Shown here: in pieces, positions 48,178 to 58,669 of the stretch | How the letters are laid out: every line of letters begins with the position of its first letter | How positions within the stretch are numbered: the stretch's first letter is position 1 | Assembly: GCA_016893485.2 (NCBI GenBank) | Contig: JAFEKX020000001.1 | Coordinates: 9,317,501 to 9,381,500, forward strand | From: Streptomyces sp. P3 | Lineage (GTDB): Bacteria; Actinomycetota; Actinomycetes; Streptomycetales; Streptomycetaceae | DNA length: 64,000 nucleotides | Direction: 5' to 3' | Program-made: the position numbers and the translations under genes | Notes under the pieces: generated by a model | What the model was told of the DNA's origin: nothing | Databases searched by the model: none | Seen by the model: only the letters and a program-made list of their open reading frames with translations

Positions 48178-48600
48178 ATGAGCACACCCGCCCCGCGTCC
48201 ATCGGTCCTGTTCGTCTGCGTCCACAACGCCGGCCGCTCCCAGATGGGCGCCGCCTACCTCACCCACCTCGCCGGCGACCGCGTCGAGGTCCGCTCGGCC
48301 GGCTCCGCGCCCGCCGACGCCGTCAACCCGGCGGTCGTGGAGGCGATGAAGGAGGTCGGTATCGACATCTCCGCAGAGACGCCGAAAATCCTCTCCGTGG
48401 AGGCGGTGCGGGCCTCGGACGTGGTGATCACCATGGGGTGCGGCGACGCCTGCCCCGTGTTCCCCGGCAAGCGATACCTGGACTGGCAGCTGGACGATCC
48501 GGCCGGCCAGGGCGTAGAGGCCGTCCGGCCGGTCCGTGACGCCGTCGAACAGAGGGTGCGCGGCCTGCTCGACGAGCTGGGCATTCCCGTCTCGGCGTGA
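48178..48600 (+). CDS. arsC: Arsenate reductase, LMW protein phosphatase type
   Basis: Arsenate reductase of 140 residues, no frame shift. The ATG at 48178 starts MSTPAPRPSVLFVCVHNAGR. The P-loop is VCVHNAGRSQMG with the nucleophilic Cys. The conserved TMGCGDACPVFPGK carries the further redox cysteines used in this class, and the Asp-containing YLDWQLDDPAG follows. Thioredoxin or mycothiol/mycoredoxin could be the electron donor; sequence does not decide. It is the third gene after arsR and aqpS, 24 bases from the aquaporin stop, and converges on the GH106 gene. Confidence 0.93.
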   Translation: MSTPAPRPSVLFVCVHNAGRSQMGAAYLTHLAGDRVEVRSAGSAPADAVNPAVVEAMKEVGIDISAETPKILSVEAVRASDVVITMGCGDACPVFPGKRYLDWQLDDPAGQGVEAVRPVRDAVEQRVRGLLDELGIPVSA

Positions 48601-48621
48601 TCATGGCGCGGGACGCGGAGA

Positions 48622-51600
48622 TCAGCCCACCTTCCGCTGCACGTACGGCGTGAGTCGGACCGGTCCGACCAGGCCGTAGGACTGCCTCGCGGATGTCCCG
48701 AACACCGTGGGGTTGCTGATCCGGAGCCGGTTGAACAACGGAGTGGCCACCTCGACCTCGATGGTGTTGGTGCCGTGGCGGAGGTGGCCGCCGAGGTCCA
48801 CCACCGGGTTGAGCCGGTCGACGGGGGCGAGTTGGGTCCCGTTGACGGTGACCCGGCATGTGTCGCTGACGCTGCCCAGGCGGAGCAGGGCCCCCATGCC
48901 CGAGGTCCAGGTCTCCGGCAGGGTGACCGTCGTCCGGTAGCGGCCGATGCCGCCCACGTCGGCCAGTTCGGGTATCTGCGACCACGGCAGCAGGGTGTCG
49001 AGGACGAGGCTGTGCGTGACGATCGTGGTGGTGGTCGCGGTGTTGCCGGGCTGCCAGTCGTCGACCGAGAGCGTCCACCGGTCGAGGGGAATGGCTGCCG
49101 GCACCTCGGGGATCTCCGTCGTGACCTTGCGGCCCGTCGACAGGGTGGTGGTGCGGACACCGGCCGTGAAGGCTCGTACGGCCAGTGATCCGTCCGCGAA
49201 GAGCGCGCTGTCCGCGTCGGTCGCGACCGCGTGCGGACGGCTCCCGGAGCCGTCCCCGAACAGTCCCAGGGCGCCCAACGCGACGACGAGGGTCTCGCCC
49301 GGCTGAAGGGTCACCCGGAAGGTGAACGCGTCGCCGTCCTGGGTGTACTGGGCGAGCCGGGTGACCTGCCCGCTCCAGGGATCCAGCAGGTACGGGACCG
49401 CGCCGGACCCCTTGCGGCGGGTCGCGCGCAGCGTGACGTCGTGGTCGATGAGGGCGACGGCTGGCTTGACCGTCTCGGCGTGCTTGCCGTTGCACAGGTA
49501 GTAGAAGTCGGCGTCGTCGGTGACCCGGTGGGCGTTCAGCAGGGTCGACGACACGGAGTAGACGGCGTCGGAGGTCACGCCGAGTTCCGCGAACGCCGCG
49601 CCGACCAGGGTCTTGTCGGTGATCTGACGCACGTTCGACAGAGCGAGCAACTGGGCGGTCAGGGAACGCAGTTCGGCCTGCTCCCCGGCGTCGGGGAGGC
49701 CCGGGGTGAGGGCCTGGTCGAAGGCGCCGAGGAGCACGGTGGGCAGGCCCGCACGCGCGAACTTCAGGAGTCTGCGGGCGTCGGCGACGGCGAGCGTGGG
49801 GGTGGAGCCGTAGAAGAAGTCGCCTTCGAGGAACAGGGCCTTGTAGGCGGGCCCGTCGGGTGCGAGGCGTCTGCCGGAGACCTTGGCGGTGGGCAGGTCG
49901 AGCAGGGGGCCGCTCAGGAACTGGTGGGTCCAGCCGAGCGGGACACCCGCCGAGGTCAGCCAGGACGCCCCGATGCCGGTGGCCGTGTAGCCGGTCTGCC
50001 GGAAGACGGCGATGTCCGCGCGGACGGTGCCCGACTGGAGAACCTCGTGGACGCGGCCGAGATACGCGGCGATGTCGGGCACGTGGCGCCAGGTCGGCTG
50101 CCTCGGCCCCCACGACTCGCCGTATCCCGGGGCCCCGCTGTACGGGCTGAAGGCGGCGAAACCGGGCCAGCTGACACCCGGTGCGGCGGCGTAGGAGAAG
50201 CCGTGGATCACGGTCTGGTTGACGCCTGCCGCGTACGCGCCGCCCATGGTGCGCAGGAACTTGTCCCAGGTGGTGTTGTAGGCGCCGCCCGCGTACGCGC
50301 CCGCCTCGCAGGACAGGATGCGGTGACCGGCCATGTCCCGTCCGCCCGCCAGACAGCGGTAGTCGTCGAGGTTCTTGAAGCCGAGCGACTCGCCCTCGGG
50401 CACGTCGAGAACGGCCGCCGAGGCGATGGCGTCGGTCTGGAGACCGTACGGCTGGGAACGCATCGTCATGCCGTGCCCGTGCGCCCAGGACGTGAGGGCG
50501 CCGAGGTGGTGCTTGTTGAAGAGACCGGAGACGGTCTCCCAGAAGTCGTGCCGGATCTCCTGGGTGAGCCGCGCCTCGAAGGCGAAGATCTGGTTGCCGT
50601 TGTCGAGGACGACGGCCGGCACGATACGGCAGCAGGTCGCGTCCGGTGTGCTCGCGGAAGGCCGCGGGCAGGCCGGGCGTCCACTGCAGCCCCTTGGTCT
50701 CCAACTCGACTGAGTCCTCGAAGAAGGTGCCGCCCGCCGATCTCAGGAGGTGACGGAGCGTGGAGTCCAGGATCGTGGAGTCCCAGTAGCGGGTGACGGC
50801 CGCGGTCCCCGCCGCGCTGAAGTGGTCGACGACATACGCGGCGGGGAGGAGTGCGGCCCTGCCTCGGGCTGCTGGCCCGAACCCCGTTGCCAGTACGACA
50901 GGATCACCCAGGTCGCCGAGTCGGGCGGCGTCCAACTCAGCCGGCCGCCCGACACCTGGCCGGTGAGGTCCGTGACGCTCTCGGCGTCCAGTCCGGTCGC
51001 CTTGCCGCTGGAGTAGGCGGCGTTGACGCGGGCGGCCTGCACGGCGACGAGGTTCTGCTGTGTGACACCGGAGGCTGCCGCGTAGACGGAGGCCGGCACC
51101 GGACCGTCGTAGGCCGCGCCTCCGGTCAACGTGGCCTTGCCGTAAGCGAGTTCCTTCACCGCGGCGTCATCGTCAGGGGTCACCCGGGCACGGCGACGGG
51201 CCAACTCGGGCCCAGGGTGAGGTCGATGGTCAGTCCGCGTCGGGCGGCCTGGCGCAGCGCGGCCGTCACACCGGCGCGCCAGGCCGGGCTGCCCCAGCCG
51301 TGGCGGGCGGTGTCCAGCACGGAGGTGTCGGTGATGCTGTGGTGCACTGCCGCGATCTCGGCGCCGCCGAAACCCGCGTCGGCCATCTGATCGACCTCGC
51401 GCGCGATCTCCACCGGGTCCACCAGCCCGTCCGGCCACCACCAACGGAACCTCGGCCGAACCGACTTGGCCGGTCGCGCGAACCAACTGGCCGTGGGCGC
51501 GGCTGCGTTGGAGCGGGTCGCACCGGAGGATGCGGCGGCACTCGCCGTCGGACCGAGTGTCGCCAGGACACCCGTCGTCAGAGCGGCCGCCATGACGGAC

Positions 51601-51641
51601 CGGCGGGTCGCACCGGCACGCTGCGGGTGGGTTTCGTGCAT
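48622..51641 (-). CDS. Secreted glycosyl hydrolase, GH106-like (alpha-L-rhamnosidase family)
   Basis: Large secreted glycosidase of about 1005 residues. The ATG at 51641 starts MHETHPQRAGATRRSVMAA, a twin-arginine-type signal ending near ASAAAS. The first conserved block is PRFRWWWPDGLVDPVE with QMADAGFGGAEIAAVHH, as in GH106-like enzymes. The long middle contains GLQTDAIASAAVLDVPEG, and the C-terminus is a beta-sandwich (DVGGIGRYRTTVTLPETW, VTVNGTQLAPVDRLNP). Shifts lie near 51185, 50850 and 50630. It probably removes L-rhamnose from plant or bacterial polysaccharide. A LacI-type dyad lies upstream of its start. Confidence 0.78.
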
Positions 51642-51676
51642 GGTTCAGCCCCAACTTGTCACGGGTGAGCGGGTGT

Positions 51677-51688
51677 TGAATCGTTTCA
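51677..51688 (-). promoter_or_regulatory. LacI-type operator upstream of the GH106 gene
   Basis: TGAATCGTTTCA, read on the minus strand as TGAAACGATTCA, is a near-perfect palindrome of the type bound by LacI-family sugar repressors. It lies 36 bases before the GH106 ATG. No LacI gene is in the window, so the regulator must be elsewhere. Confidence 0.5.
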
Positions 51689-52168
51689 TTAACTGCGAGT
51701 GCGGGAACCGTAAGTCGCTCTCTGAAGTGAGGTCAAGGGGATGACAACGATTCAGGGGGGGGGAGGTGGGGTGTTGGGGCGGACTCGGGTGCGTGGGGGT
51801 GTGTTGGGGCGGGGGTGTGGCGTCGACGATCTCGGTGGTGGACCGGTGATCGCCTAGGGGCCGTGGTATTCCGCTGGCTCCAACAGCCCTTCGCGTACGG
51901 GGACTTGGAGCCGTGACTCGGCCGGCTCAGCGCGTTTCCGCTGCCGCTGCCGCCCGGCGACCCCACGAGGGGCACGCCTGGTTCGCTCGTTGCGCCGTGA
52001 CCTGCGCGGCGACGGCGGACACGCCACGGCGCCGGCGGGCTTGGCAGCCACGGAGCAACAGCCGCCCGTAGAACGGACTGTCCGGCACTGCCGATCACTG
52101 CTCCGACCTGTACCTACTCGGATGCGTGCTGTCCGAGGCAGGCAGCTGCGCCGGTTCTTCCCCGTCCT
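51689..52168. other. Gene-free stretch between GH106 and oxidoreductase genes
   Basis: About 480 bases. The first part is AT-richer and probably holds the rest of the GH106 promoter, then come a G run (51756-51763) and GC-rich sequence with short open frames on both strands that resemble no family known to me. The end of the NADP-dependent oxidoreductase gene follows. Confidence 0.4.
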
Positions 52169-53086
52169 TTACGGACGAACGCGGATGATCGTCTTGCCCT
52201 TGCGTCGCTCGGTCGGATTGAGCGCGGCGACGGCGTCGTCGAGGGAGGAGACGTTGTCGATGTTCGTCCGCAGTCGTCCGTCCCGGACCCGCCGCACGAT
52301 CTCACCCAGTTCGGCCCGGTCCACCTCAACGACGAAGTCCACCGCCAGGCCGTCGACAGGTCGTGCCTCGACCGGGCCGACGATGGACACCAGCGTTCCT
52401 CCGGCCTTGATCAGGGCAGCGGACCGTTTCTGAATGTCGCCACCGATGACGTCGAAGACCAGATCGACGCTGCCGACGTCTTCCAGGGCGTCGGTCTCGA
52501 GGTCGACGAACTCGTGCGCGCCGAAGTCGAGTGCCTTCTGACGGTCGGCGGCGCGTCCGGTGCCGATGACATAGGCGCCGGCCTCACGTGCGAGCTGGGT
52601 CACCATCGTCCCGACTGCCCCGGCCGCGCCATGGGCGAGGACGGTCTGGCCGGCCTGAAGGCGGCCGTGCTGGAAGAGCCCCTGCCAGGCGGTCAAGCCT
52701 GAGATGGGCAGGGACGCGCCTGCGGTGAAGTCGACGTCGCCGGGCAGCGGTGCGAGGTTGCGTGCCTCGATCGCCACGTACTCCGCCAGGGTGCCGTCAC
52801 GGTGCCAGTCGGCGAGGCCGAACACTCGCTGCCCGACCGACAGGCCCGTCGTGCCGTAGCCGAGGGCGGTGACCACTCCCGCCAACTCGTGGCCGGGGAT
52901 CGACGGTGTCCTGTCACGGCCGGCGCGATCGGTCCAGGTCGAGGGCCACTCCATCTCGGTCGGGACGAACCCCGACGCATGAATCCGAACGACGGCATCG
53001 TTGATGGCCGGCTGCGGCTCGGGCCGCTCGACCAGCGTCATCCCGGCTGTTCCCGCAGCCTGGTCTGTCACCACGATCGCTTTCAT
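52169..53086 (-). CDS. NADP-dependent medium-chain oxidoreductase (quinone reductase-like)
   Basis: Zinc-free MDR family protein of 305 residues, no frame shift. The ATG at 53086 starts MKAIVVTDQAAGTAGMTLVE. The GroES-like part contains PGHELAGVVTALGYGTTGL and the nucleotide loop is LAHGAAGAVGTMVTQLA. The end is VAALNPTERRKGKTIIRVR, usual for quinone or enone reductases. The substrate is unknown. It stands alone, about 230 bases from the GH29 gene stop on the same strand. Confidence 0.92.
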   Translation of the reverse strand: MKAIVVTDQAAGTAGMTLVERPEPQPAINDAVVRIHASGFVPTEMEWPSTWTDRAGRDRTPSIPGHELAGVVTALGYGTTGLSVGQRVFGLADWHRDGTLAEYVAIEARNLAPLPGDVDFTAGASLPISGLTAWQGLFQHGRLQAGQTVLAHGAAGAVGTMVTQLAREAGAYVIGTGRAADRQKALDFGAHEFVDLETDALEDVGSVDLVFDVIGGDIQKRSAALIKAGGTLVSIVGPVEARPVDGLAVDFVVEVDRAELGEIVRRVRDGRLRTNIDNVSSLDDAVAALNPTERRKGKTIIRVRP

Positions 53087-53314
53087 GGGACTCGTTTCCT
53101 CGATCGTTTGTCTCTTTCGTCTTTGGTGGGAATTCCGCGGAGGCGGAAAGGCGGATTAATATCCGCCCGTCCTCACGAATCCGACCTTAGGGGCGGAGTA
53201 GCCCAGGAGTGTGGTCCATTTCCAGGGCAAATCCTTGGGCCACTCTGGCAGGGGGCTGAGGGCGCGTTCGCTCTCGTCGCGATCACCGGTCGTGTTCAGG
53301 GTCTCCGTCGACTC

Positions 53315-55663
53315 TCAGACGCGCCAGTGCACCTTGAACACCCACGCGTGCTGACCCACCTTGCGTGCCGCCTCCGGGACGTCGATCACCAGCGAACCGT
53401 TGCTGAGGGTCCAGGTCAGGGGGCGGTCGTGGCCGAGCATCGTCACCTTGTCGCCGTTGCGGATGGGGATCGGCGCTTCGACGGTGAGTTTTGCGTTCGG
53501 CCTGGTCAGGGAGTGGATGTAGAAGGCCTCGTCCGGGCGGACGGTGAAGCGCAGGTCTTCGCCCAGTTCGGCCATCCGGGACCAGTACGTGGTGTCGTAG
53601 ATCGCCTCTCCGTTGGTGCGCAGCCAGTGGCCCGTCTCGCGGAGTCGTGTCTGCATGATCTCGGGGGGATCGTGCCGTCGGCCCGGGGGCCGATGTCGAG
53701 AAGGAAGTTGCCGTTCTTCGACACGATGTCGACGAGGTTGTGCACGACTTCCTCGGCCGTCATGTAGCCGTCGTCCGGGGTCGCCCGGTTGTAGCCGTAG
53801 CTGAACGGGTCGAGGCCGCGGCTGGACTCCCACTTGGCGACGACGGTGTTGTCGTACGTCGTGTACTCGGGCGTGGTGAAGTCGTGGAAGGCGATCCCCG
53901 AACGGTCGTTGACGGTCACGTCGATCGGGCGGCGACGGTTCTTGGCGTGGTTGAAGTACTCCGCCAGCACATGGAGGCTGTCGTTGGCGCCGCCGATGTC
54001 GCACCAGATGAGTTCGGGGTCGTAGCCGTGGATCAGTTCCAGCATCTGCGCGGCCTGATACTCCGTCACATAGTTCTTGCCCGCGGTGTATCCGGTGTAC
54101 GGCACCGGCTGGAGGGTGTACGGATTGCGAGGGGCGTGGCCCATCCACGGGCTGTCCGGGTTGAACCACTCCGGCATCGAGAAGTAGAGCCCGCGGTGGA
54201 GTTCGGGCGTGTGGCGGCGTGACGCCTCGAAGAGTTCTTTGACCAGGTCCCGCTTGGGACCCATCTTCACGGCGTTGCGGTCGGAGACCTTGGTGTCCCA
54301 CAGCGCGAAGCCCTCGTGGTGCTTCGAGGTGAGCACGTGGTACTGGGCGCCCGCGTCCCGGAACAGTTCCACCCAGGCCCGCGGATCGAACTTCTCGGCG
54401 GTGAACCGCGGAATGAAGTCGTCGTACGCGAAGTCCTCGCCGTAGGTGTCCCGGTGGTAGGCGTACGTCGGGTTGTTCGGGTCCTGCATCTGGTCCCAGT
54501 ACCACTCTGCGTACTGCTTGCCGACCGGCGCCCAGGCGGGCACCGAGTAGACGCCCCAGTGGATGAAGATGCCGAACTTGGCCTCCTGGAACCAGTACGG
54601 AGCCTGATGGCCGGCCAGGGAGGCATCGGTGGGCTGGTAGTTCGCGACGCCGAGGGTCAACCGGCTTGCCCGCGAGGTGACTTGGGTGCCGCGGCCGGTG
54701 ACGGTCACCGAGCCGTCCTGGGCCGTGCCCGGCGCGGTGCCCGCACGGTTGCGGATGCCCATCCGGATACGGGCCTGCTCGCCGGGGTCCAGACGGCGGA
54801 TCCGGGCGGCCTCGACGGTGCGTGCTCCCGGAACCTCGACGCGCACTGTCACGTCGTCCGCGGCCAGGACGGCGAGAGTCCCCGCGTTGACGACGGTGGC
54901 TTCGATGCTCTGGGCGCCGGACGCCTCCAGAAGCGAGTTCGTCGACCGGGCTTCGCGCAGGACCAACGCGCGTCCCTGGGCGGCGGGTTGCAGGGACAGC
55001 GCGAACACGTGCAGCGACGCCTTGTTGGCCTGCGCCGGGTTGGTCACCGGAAGGGTGATCGCCACGGCGTCGCGCTGCGGGTCGAGCCACACCTCGGATG
55101 TGCCGATCCCTACGCGGTGTTCGTCCTTGGTGCCGTCCGGGCCGTAGCGGTAGGGCGCCGACAGGGATCCGCCCGTGGCGTACCAGTCGGTTCCGCCGAG
55201 GGTGGCGGTCGTGGTCGAGCCGTCCGCGTAGTGGACCGTGGCTTGGCCGGCGGCGTTGCCATAGCTGCCCGCGGTGAGGAAGAGGGCCGAGAGATAGCGG
55301 CCTGTGGGCAGTTCGACGCGTTGTCCGAGTGCGACGACGTTGTTCTTCGTGCCGGCGCCCGAGGCCGGGAAGACGAAGGGCGTGCCGTCGACTTCGACAG
55401 GGCCGGCGGGGAGTTCCTCGCCCGGGAAGGTGTAACCCGAGCCGTCGAAGTCACCGCCGCGCGCGGAGGTGGTGTCGATGCCGTCGTTGTCGTAGAGGGA
55501 GTCGAGGGGGACAGGGACGGGATCGGGGACGACGGCCCACGGCCCGGTGTGTTCGGTGAGGGGTCCGGCGGCGTGCGCGGCGGTGGCGGAGGAGGGGAAG
55601 GGCTGCTGCTACGGCGACTCCGGCCGCGGTGCCCAGGACTTGACGTCTCGGATATGTACCCAT
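53315..55663 (-). CDS. Secreted GH29 alpha-L-fucosidase
   Basis: Secreted glycosidase of about 780 residues. The ATG at 55663 starts MGTYPRRQVLGTAAGVAVAAA, a twin-arginine-type signal. An N-terminal beta domain (LPTGRYLSALFLTAGSYGN) and a linker domain precede the GH29 catalytic barrel: FQEAKFGIFIHWGVYS, WVELFRDAGAQYHVLTSKHH, PELIWCDIGGAND with a candidate nucleophile Asp, and NGNFLLDIGPRADGTIP. The C-terminal sandwich ends AWVFKVHWRV. Shifts lie near 55600 and 53670. It should remove L-fucose from polysaccharide outside the cell and is the third large glycosidase here. Confidence 0.9.
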
Positions 55664-55690
55664 GAGCGGCTCCCATTCATCGGATGTCTG

Positions 55691-55719
55691 ATGATTGGGG
55701 GAGGTGCAACCGCTGTCAA
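55691..55719 (-). promoter_or_regulatory. Promoter of the GH29 gene
   Basis: On the minus strand TTGACA (55719-55714), a 17-base spacer and AATCAT (55696-55691) form a sigma-70-like promoter. It ends 27 bases before the ATG at 55663. The -35 box is perfect; the -10 box is weaker. Confidence 0.5.
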
Positions 55720-55831
55720 TGGTGCGATCAGAGAAGCGAGTTGAGAAATACATGGGATGACAAAGAGGGTGGCTCGGCAGGGACGTCCGGCTGGTGATGC
55801 GGAGGAGATCTGTTGCCGGGCCGCATGATGG

Positions 55832-56607
55832 TCAGGCCGTTGGTGCGAAGGCCGTGATGGCGTCGGCGAGGTCGGCGGGAGCTTCCAGGGGGATCAGGTG
55901 ACCGGTGGTCGGAATCACCGTGAACTCGGCCTGGGACAGGTAGGGCAGAAGGTTGGCGCGGAGCACGTCGGCGGGCTCGACCTGGTCATTTTCCCCGGCG
56001 ATGACGAGGGCGGGAACACTGACCGTGCTGGTGAGCTCGGTGATGTCCTCCGCGATGCCGTGCAGCGGCCACTCGGTGCGGCCGGCGCCGGTCCCGGCTC
56101 GCGAGTCGACGGCGACCCGTGCCCTGATCGACGCGGGCAGCCGGGTCGCGGTGAGGATGTGGTCCCGTGCCTCGGCCACGGAGGCGTCGGAGTCGTAGGC
56201 GTGGGACAGGGCTTCCTGGTACTCGGGAGTGATCTGAGCGGAGGGCTTCGCCGGTCCGGAGCCGACCAGGACGATGCCGCGCAGGCCGACGGGCCGGGTA
56301 GCCGCGACCAGTTGTGCGACCTTGCCCCCATCGAATGCCCGACGAGGACGTGGTCGGTGACGCCCGCGTCGGCGATTACGGCGAGCGTGTCGTCGGCGAG
56401 CCGGCCCAGCGTGCAGGGGCCGGGCAGACCGCTGGAGCGGCTCCATCCGCGGAAGTCGACGGTGAGCACGGCACGGTCCGGGAGGCGGTCGACGACGAGG
56501 TCCCAGGTGCGGGCCGAACCACCCCAGTAGTGCAGGAACACCAGGGTCGGTCCGGTTCCCGGCCGATGGTCGTAAACGGGCAGGGGCATCGGCTGTGTCG
56601 TGCTCAT
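55832..56607 (-). CDS. Alpha/beta hydrolase
   Basis: Hydrolase of about 258 residues. The ATG at 56607 starts MSTTQPMPLPVYDHRPGTG, then LVFLHYWGGSARTWDLV as oxyanion region and VLVGHSMGA as nucleophile elbow. After a shift near 56330 it continues with KVAQLVAATRPVGLRGIVL, LVIAGENDQVEP (acid) and IPTTGHLIPLEAP (His). It is divergent from the AraC-type regulator with 77 bases between starts, so it is the likely target of that regulator. Substrate is unknown. Confidence 0.87.
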
Positions 56608-56684
56608 CGCGGTCTCCTGATGACTGTCCAGGGCGACTTCCCTGTGCAGTCATTGAAGCCCGCGCGGCCTGGCAGGGCATCGGC

Positions 56685-57563
56685 ATGACTGGTCGGCCGA
56701 TGGTGGAAACTGGACACGTGACCGCGATCCGGCAGATGACCTACCAGCCCGCGGAGCGCCGCGCCGCCACGGTCGAGACGATGACGTTCGACCGCCTCCG
56801 TGAACTGAACGACGGCGGCACGCAGCGTGCCGACTTCCATGTCCTCGCCGTCGTCGACGCCGGGCACGGCTCCCTCACGGTGGACTTTCTCCAGCACCCG
56901 CTCAAGGAGCGCACCGCGGTGTGGATCCCTCCCGGCGCGGTGCACCAGTGGGACGACATCACCGGCGTGGCGGGACACCTCGTGCTGTTCGTGCCGACCG
57001 CCCCGGTCACCCGCGCCACCCGGGATCTCGTCGCGTCCCCGGACCTGGCCGCGCACTGGAGCATTCCCGACGCCGACTGGCCGTTCGTCGACGCCGCCCG
57101 CAACCATCTCCTCCTCGAGACATCCGCCCCGGCCGGGGACCTCTCGACGGAGCTGCCGGACATCCTGCTGTCGGCACTCATCGCCCGGCTTCGCCCACCC
57201 CACACCGCAGCACGGTTCTCACATCCGGTGTTCCGGCTGTTCCGGACCAGCGTCGAAGCGCACTTCCGGGAACATCACGACGTCGGCTACTACGCCCGCG
57301 CTCTGGGATACGCGCCCCGCACCCTCTCGCGAGCAGTGCAGCAGGTCACCGGCCGCACGGCGAAGGGATACATCGTCGACCGGATCGTCCTGGAAGCCGA
57401 ACGGCTCCTCGCCCACGACCGCCTCACCGCGACCCGCTGCGCCGACCTGCTTGGTTTCCCCGACGCGTCCAACTTCTCGGTGTTCTTCCGGAAGGCGACA
57501 GGGATGCCACCGGGCGCGTGGCAGGCGACGCCGGCCGTCACACAGGGGCAGGCGCACCCGTGA
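56685..57563 (+). CDS. AraC family transcriptional regulator
   Basis: Regulator of about 292 residues with no frame shift. The ATG at 56685 gives MTGRPMVETGHVTAIRQMTY; a GTG at 56718 is a shorter alternative. The N-terminal cupin-like ligand domain has FHVLAVVDAGHGSLTVDF and VWIPPGAVHQWDDI. The C-terminal double helix-turn-helix has YYARALGYAPRTLSRAVQQV and LLGFPDASNFSVFFRKATG. It is divergent from the alpha/beta hydrolase and probably activates it in response to a small ligand. Confidence 0.92.
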   Translation: MTGRPMVETGHVTAIRQMTYQPAERRAATVETMTFDRLRELNDGGTQRADFHVLAVVDAGHGSLTVDFLQHPLKERTAVWIPPGAVHQWDDITGVAGHLVLFVPTAPVTRATRDLVASPDLAAHWSIPDADWPFVDAARNHLLLETSAPAGDLSTELPDILLSALIARLRPPHTAARFSHPVFRLFRTSVEAHFREHHDVGYYARALGYAPRTLSRAVQQVTGRTAKGYIVDRIVLEAERLLAHDRLTATRCADLLGFPDASNFSVFFRKATGMPPGAWQATPAVTQGQAHP

Positions 57564-57675
57564 AGGGCACTCATCGGAAATCCTCAAGTCCCGCGGGTGG
57601 GGCGCGGGTTGGGACCGCCCGGTGCGCCGCGGCCGCGCTGCACGGAGCGTCGTCACTCCGCTCACCGTGACCGCC

Positions 57676-58089
57676 TCAGGAGAAGTCCGCTGCGGTGATG
57701 CCGTCGGGATGTCCGGACGGCCACTCCACCAGCTCGATCCGATAGCCGTCCGGGTCCGTGAGCCACGACGTCTTCGGACCGTCACGGCCGCCCGGGTACT
57801 GGAGGGGCCCCGGCTCCAGGCCGGCTTCGGTCAGTGCCTTGAGGGTGACGGTCAGCGTGTCCACCTGGATCGCGAGGTGGTCGAAACCGCTGCCCACGTC
57901 GACGCGTCCGTCGGCGGGACGGTGGACCAGTTCGAGCGAGGCCGCCGGCTCGCCGGGGAAGGCGAGGATCACGAGGCGCGCCCCGTCGCCGATCTCGACT
58001 CTGCCCAGCTCGGCGTAGCCCAAGGCGGTGTAGAAACCTAGCGAACGGTCCAGGTCGGTGACGCGGTAGGAGACGAAGAGCGTCTTCAC
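57676..58089 (-). CDS. VOC family protein (glyoxalase-like)
   Basis: Vicinal-oxygen-chelate protein of 137 residues. The GTG at 58089 follows GGGAGGCC and starts VKTLFVSYRVTDLDRSLGFY. Fold landmarks are SGFDHLAIQVDTL and KTSWLTDPDGYRIELVEW. Residues placed as metal ligands in glyoxalase I are partly kept (His in FDHLA, Glu in RIELVE). The start overlaps the end of the upstream RibD-like gene by GTGA if that gene is read with one indel, so the two are probably coupled. Confidence 0.87.
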   Translation of the reverse strand: MKTLFVSYRVTDLDRSLGFYTALGYAELGRVEIGDGARLVILAFPGEPAASLELVHRPADGRVDVGSGFDHLAIQVDTLTVTLKALTEAGLEPGPLQYPGGRDGPKTSWLTDPDGYRIELVEWPSGHPDGITAADFS

Positions 58090-58669
58090 GCGGCCTCCCG
58101 GGTCGGAGCACCTGGTAGCGGAGGTGGGTGACGTCCCGGTCGCCGAGCCGTCGGACGAGGTCGAGTTCGATGTGATCACCACCGAGATGGTCGAACAGCC
58201 GTCGACCGTCCCCGAGGAGGACCTGCACCAGGTGGATCTCCATCTCGTCCAACTCCCCGGCCCGGAGCAGCGCTTGGGCCGCCCCCGCCCCATGGACCAT
58301 GACCGGCCGGTCCCCGGCGGCGGCGCGAACCTGACGGGCGCAGTCCTCGACATCGGTGACGAAACGCGCGTGACCGGGTGGTACGTCCCCGTCGTCCACC
58401 TGGTGGGTGAGGACGAGCACCGGCACGCCGTCGTGATGGTCGCCCTGCCAGCGCCCCGCGAGTTCGAAGGTCCGTCGGCCGGAGATCACCGCGCCGGTCG
58501 CCAGCGCTTCACGGTAGACCTGTCCGCTCGGACCGTCGGACTCCCGGTCGTCCAGCCAGTCGAAGAGCCGTCCACCGTCACGTCCGAGCTCCTGACCTGG
58601 CCGATCGTCCGGCCCGGCGATATAGCCGTCGAGCGACATCGAAATGTAGAGCCGAATCGGATTGTTCAT
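58086..58669 (-). CDS. Dihydrofolate-reductase-fold protein, RibD C-terminal family
   Basis: NADPH-binding reductase-like protein of about 193 residues, second member of the family in this window. The ATG at 58669 starts MNNPIRLYISMSLDGYIAGP. Other landmarks are GAVISGRRTFELAGRW, PVMVHGAGAAQALLRAG and MEIHLVQVLLGDGRRLFD. The last residues need one shift near 58095 to reach a TGA at 58088-58086, overlapping the VOC gene start. As given, the frame runs on across the VOC gene. Function in this family is mostly unknown. Confidence 0.85.
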
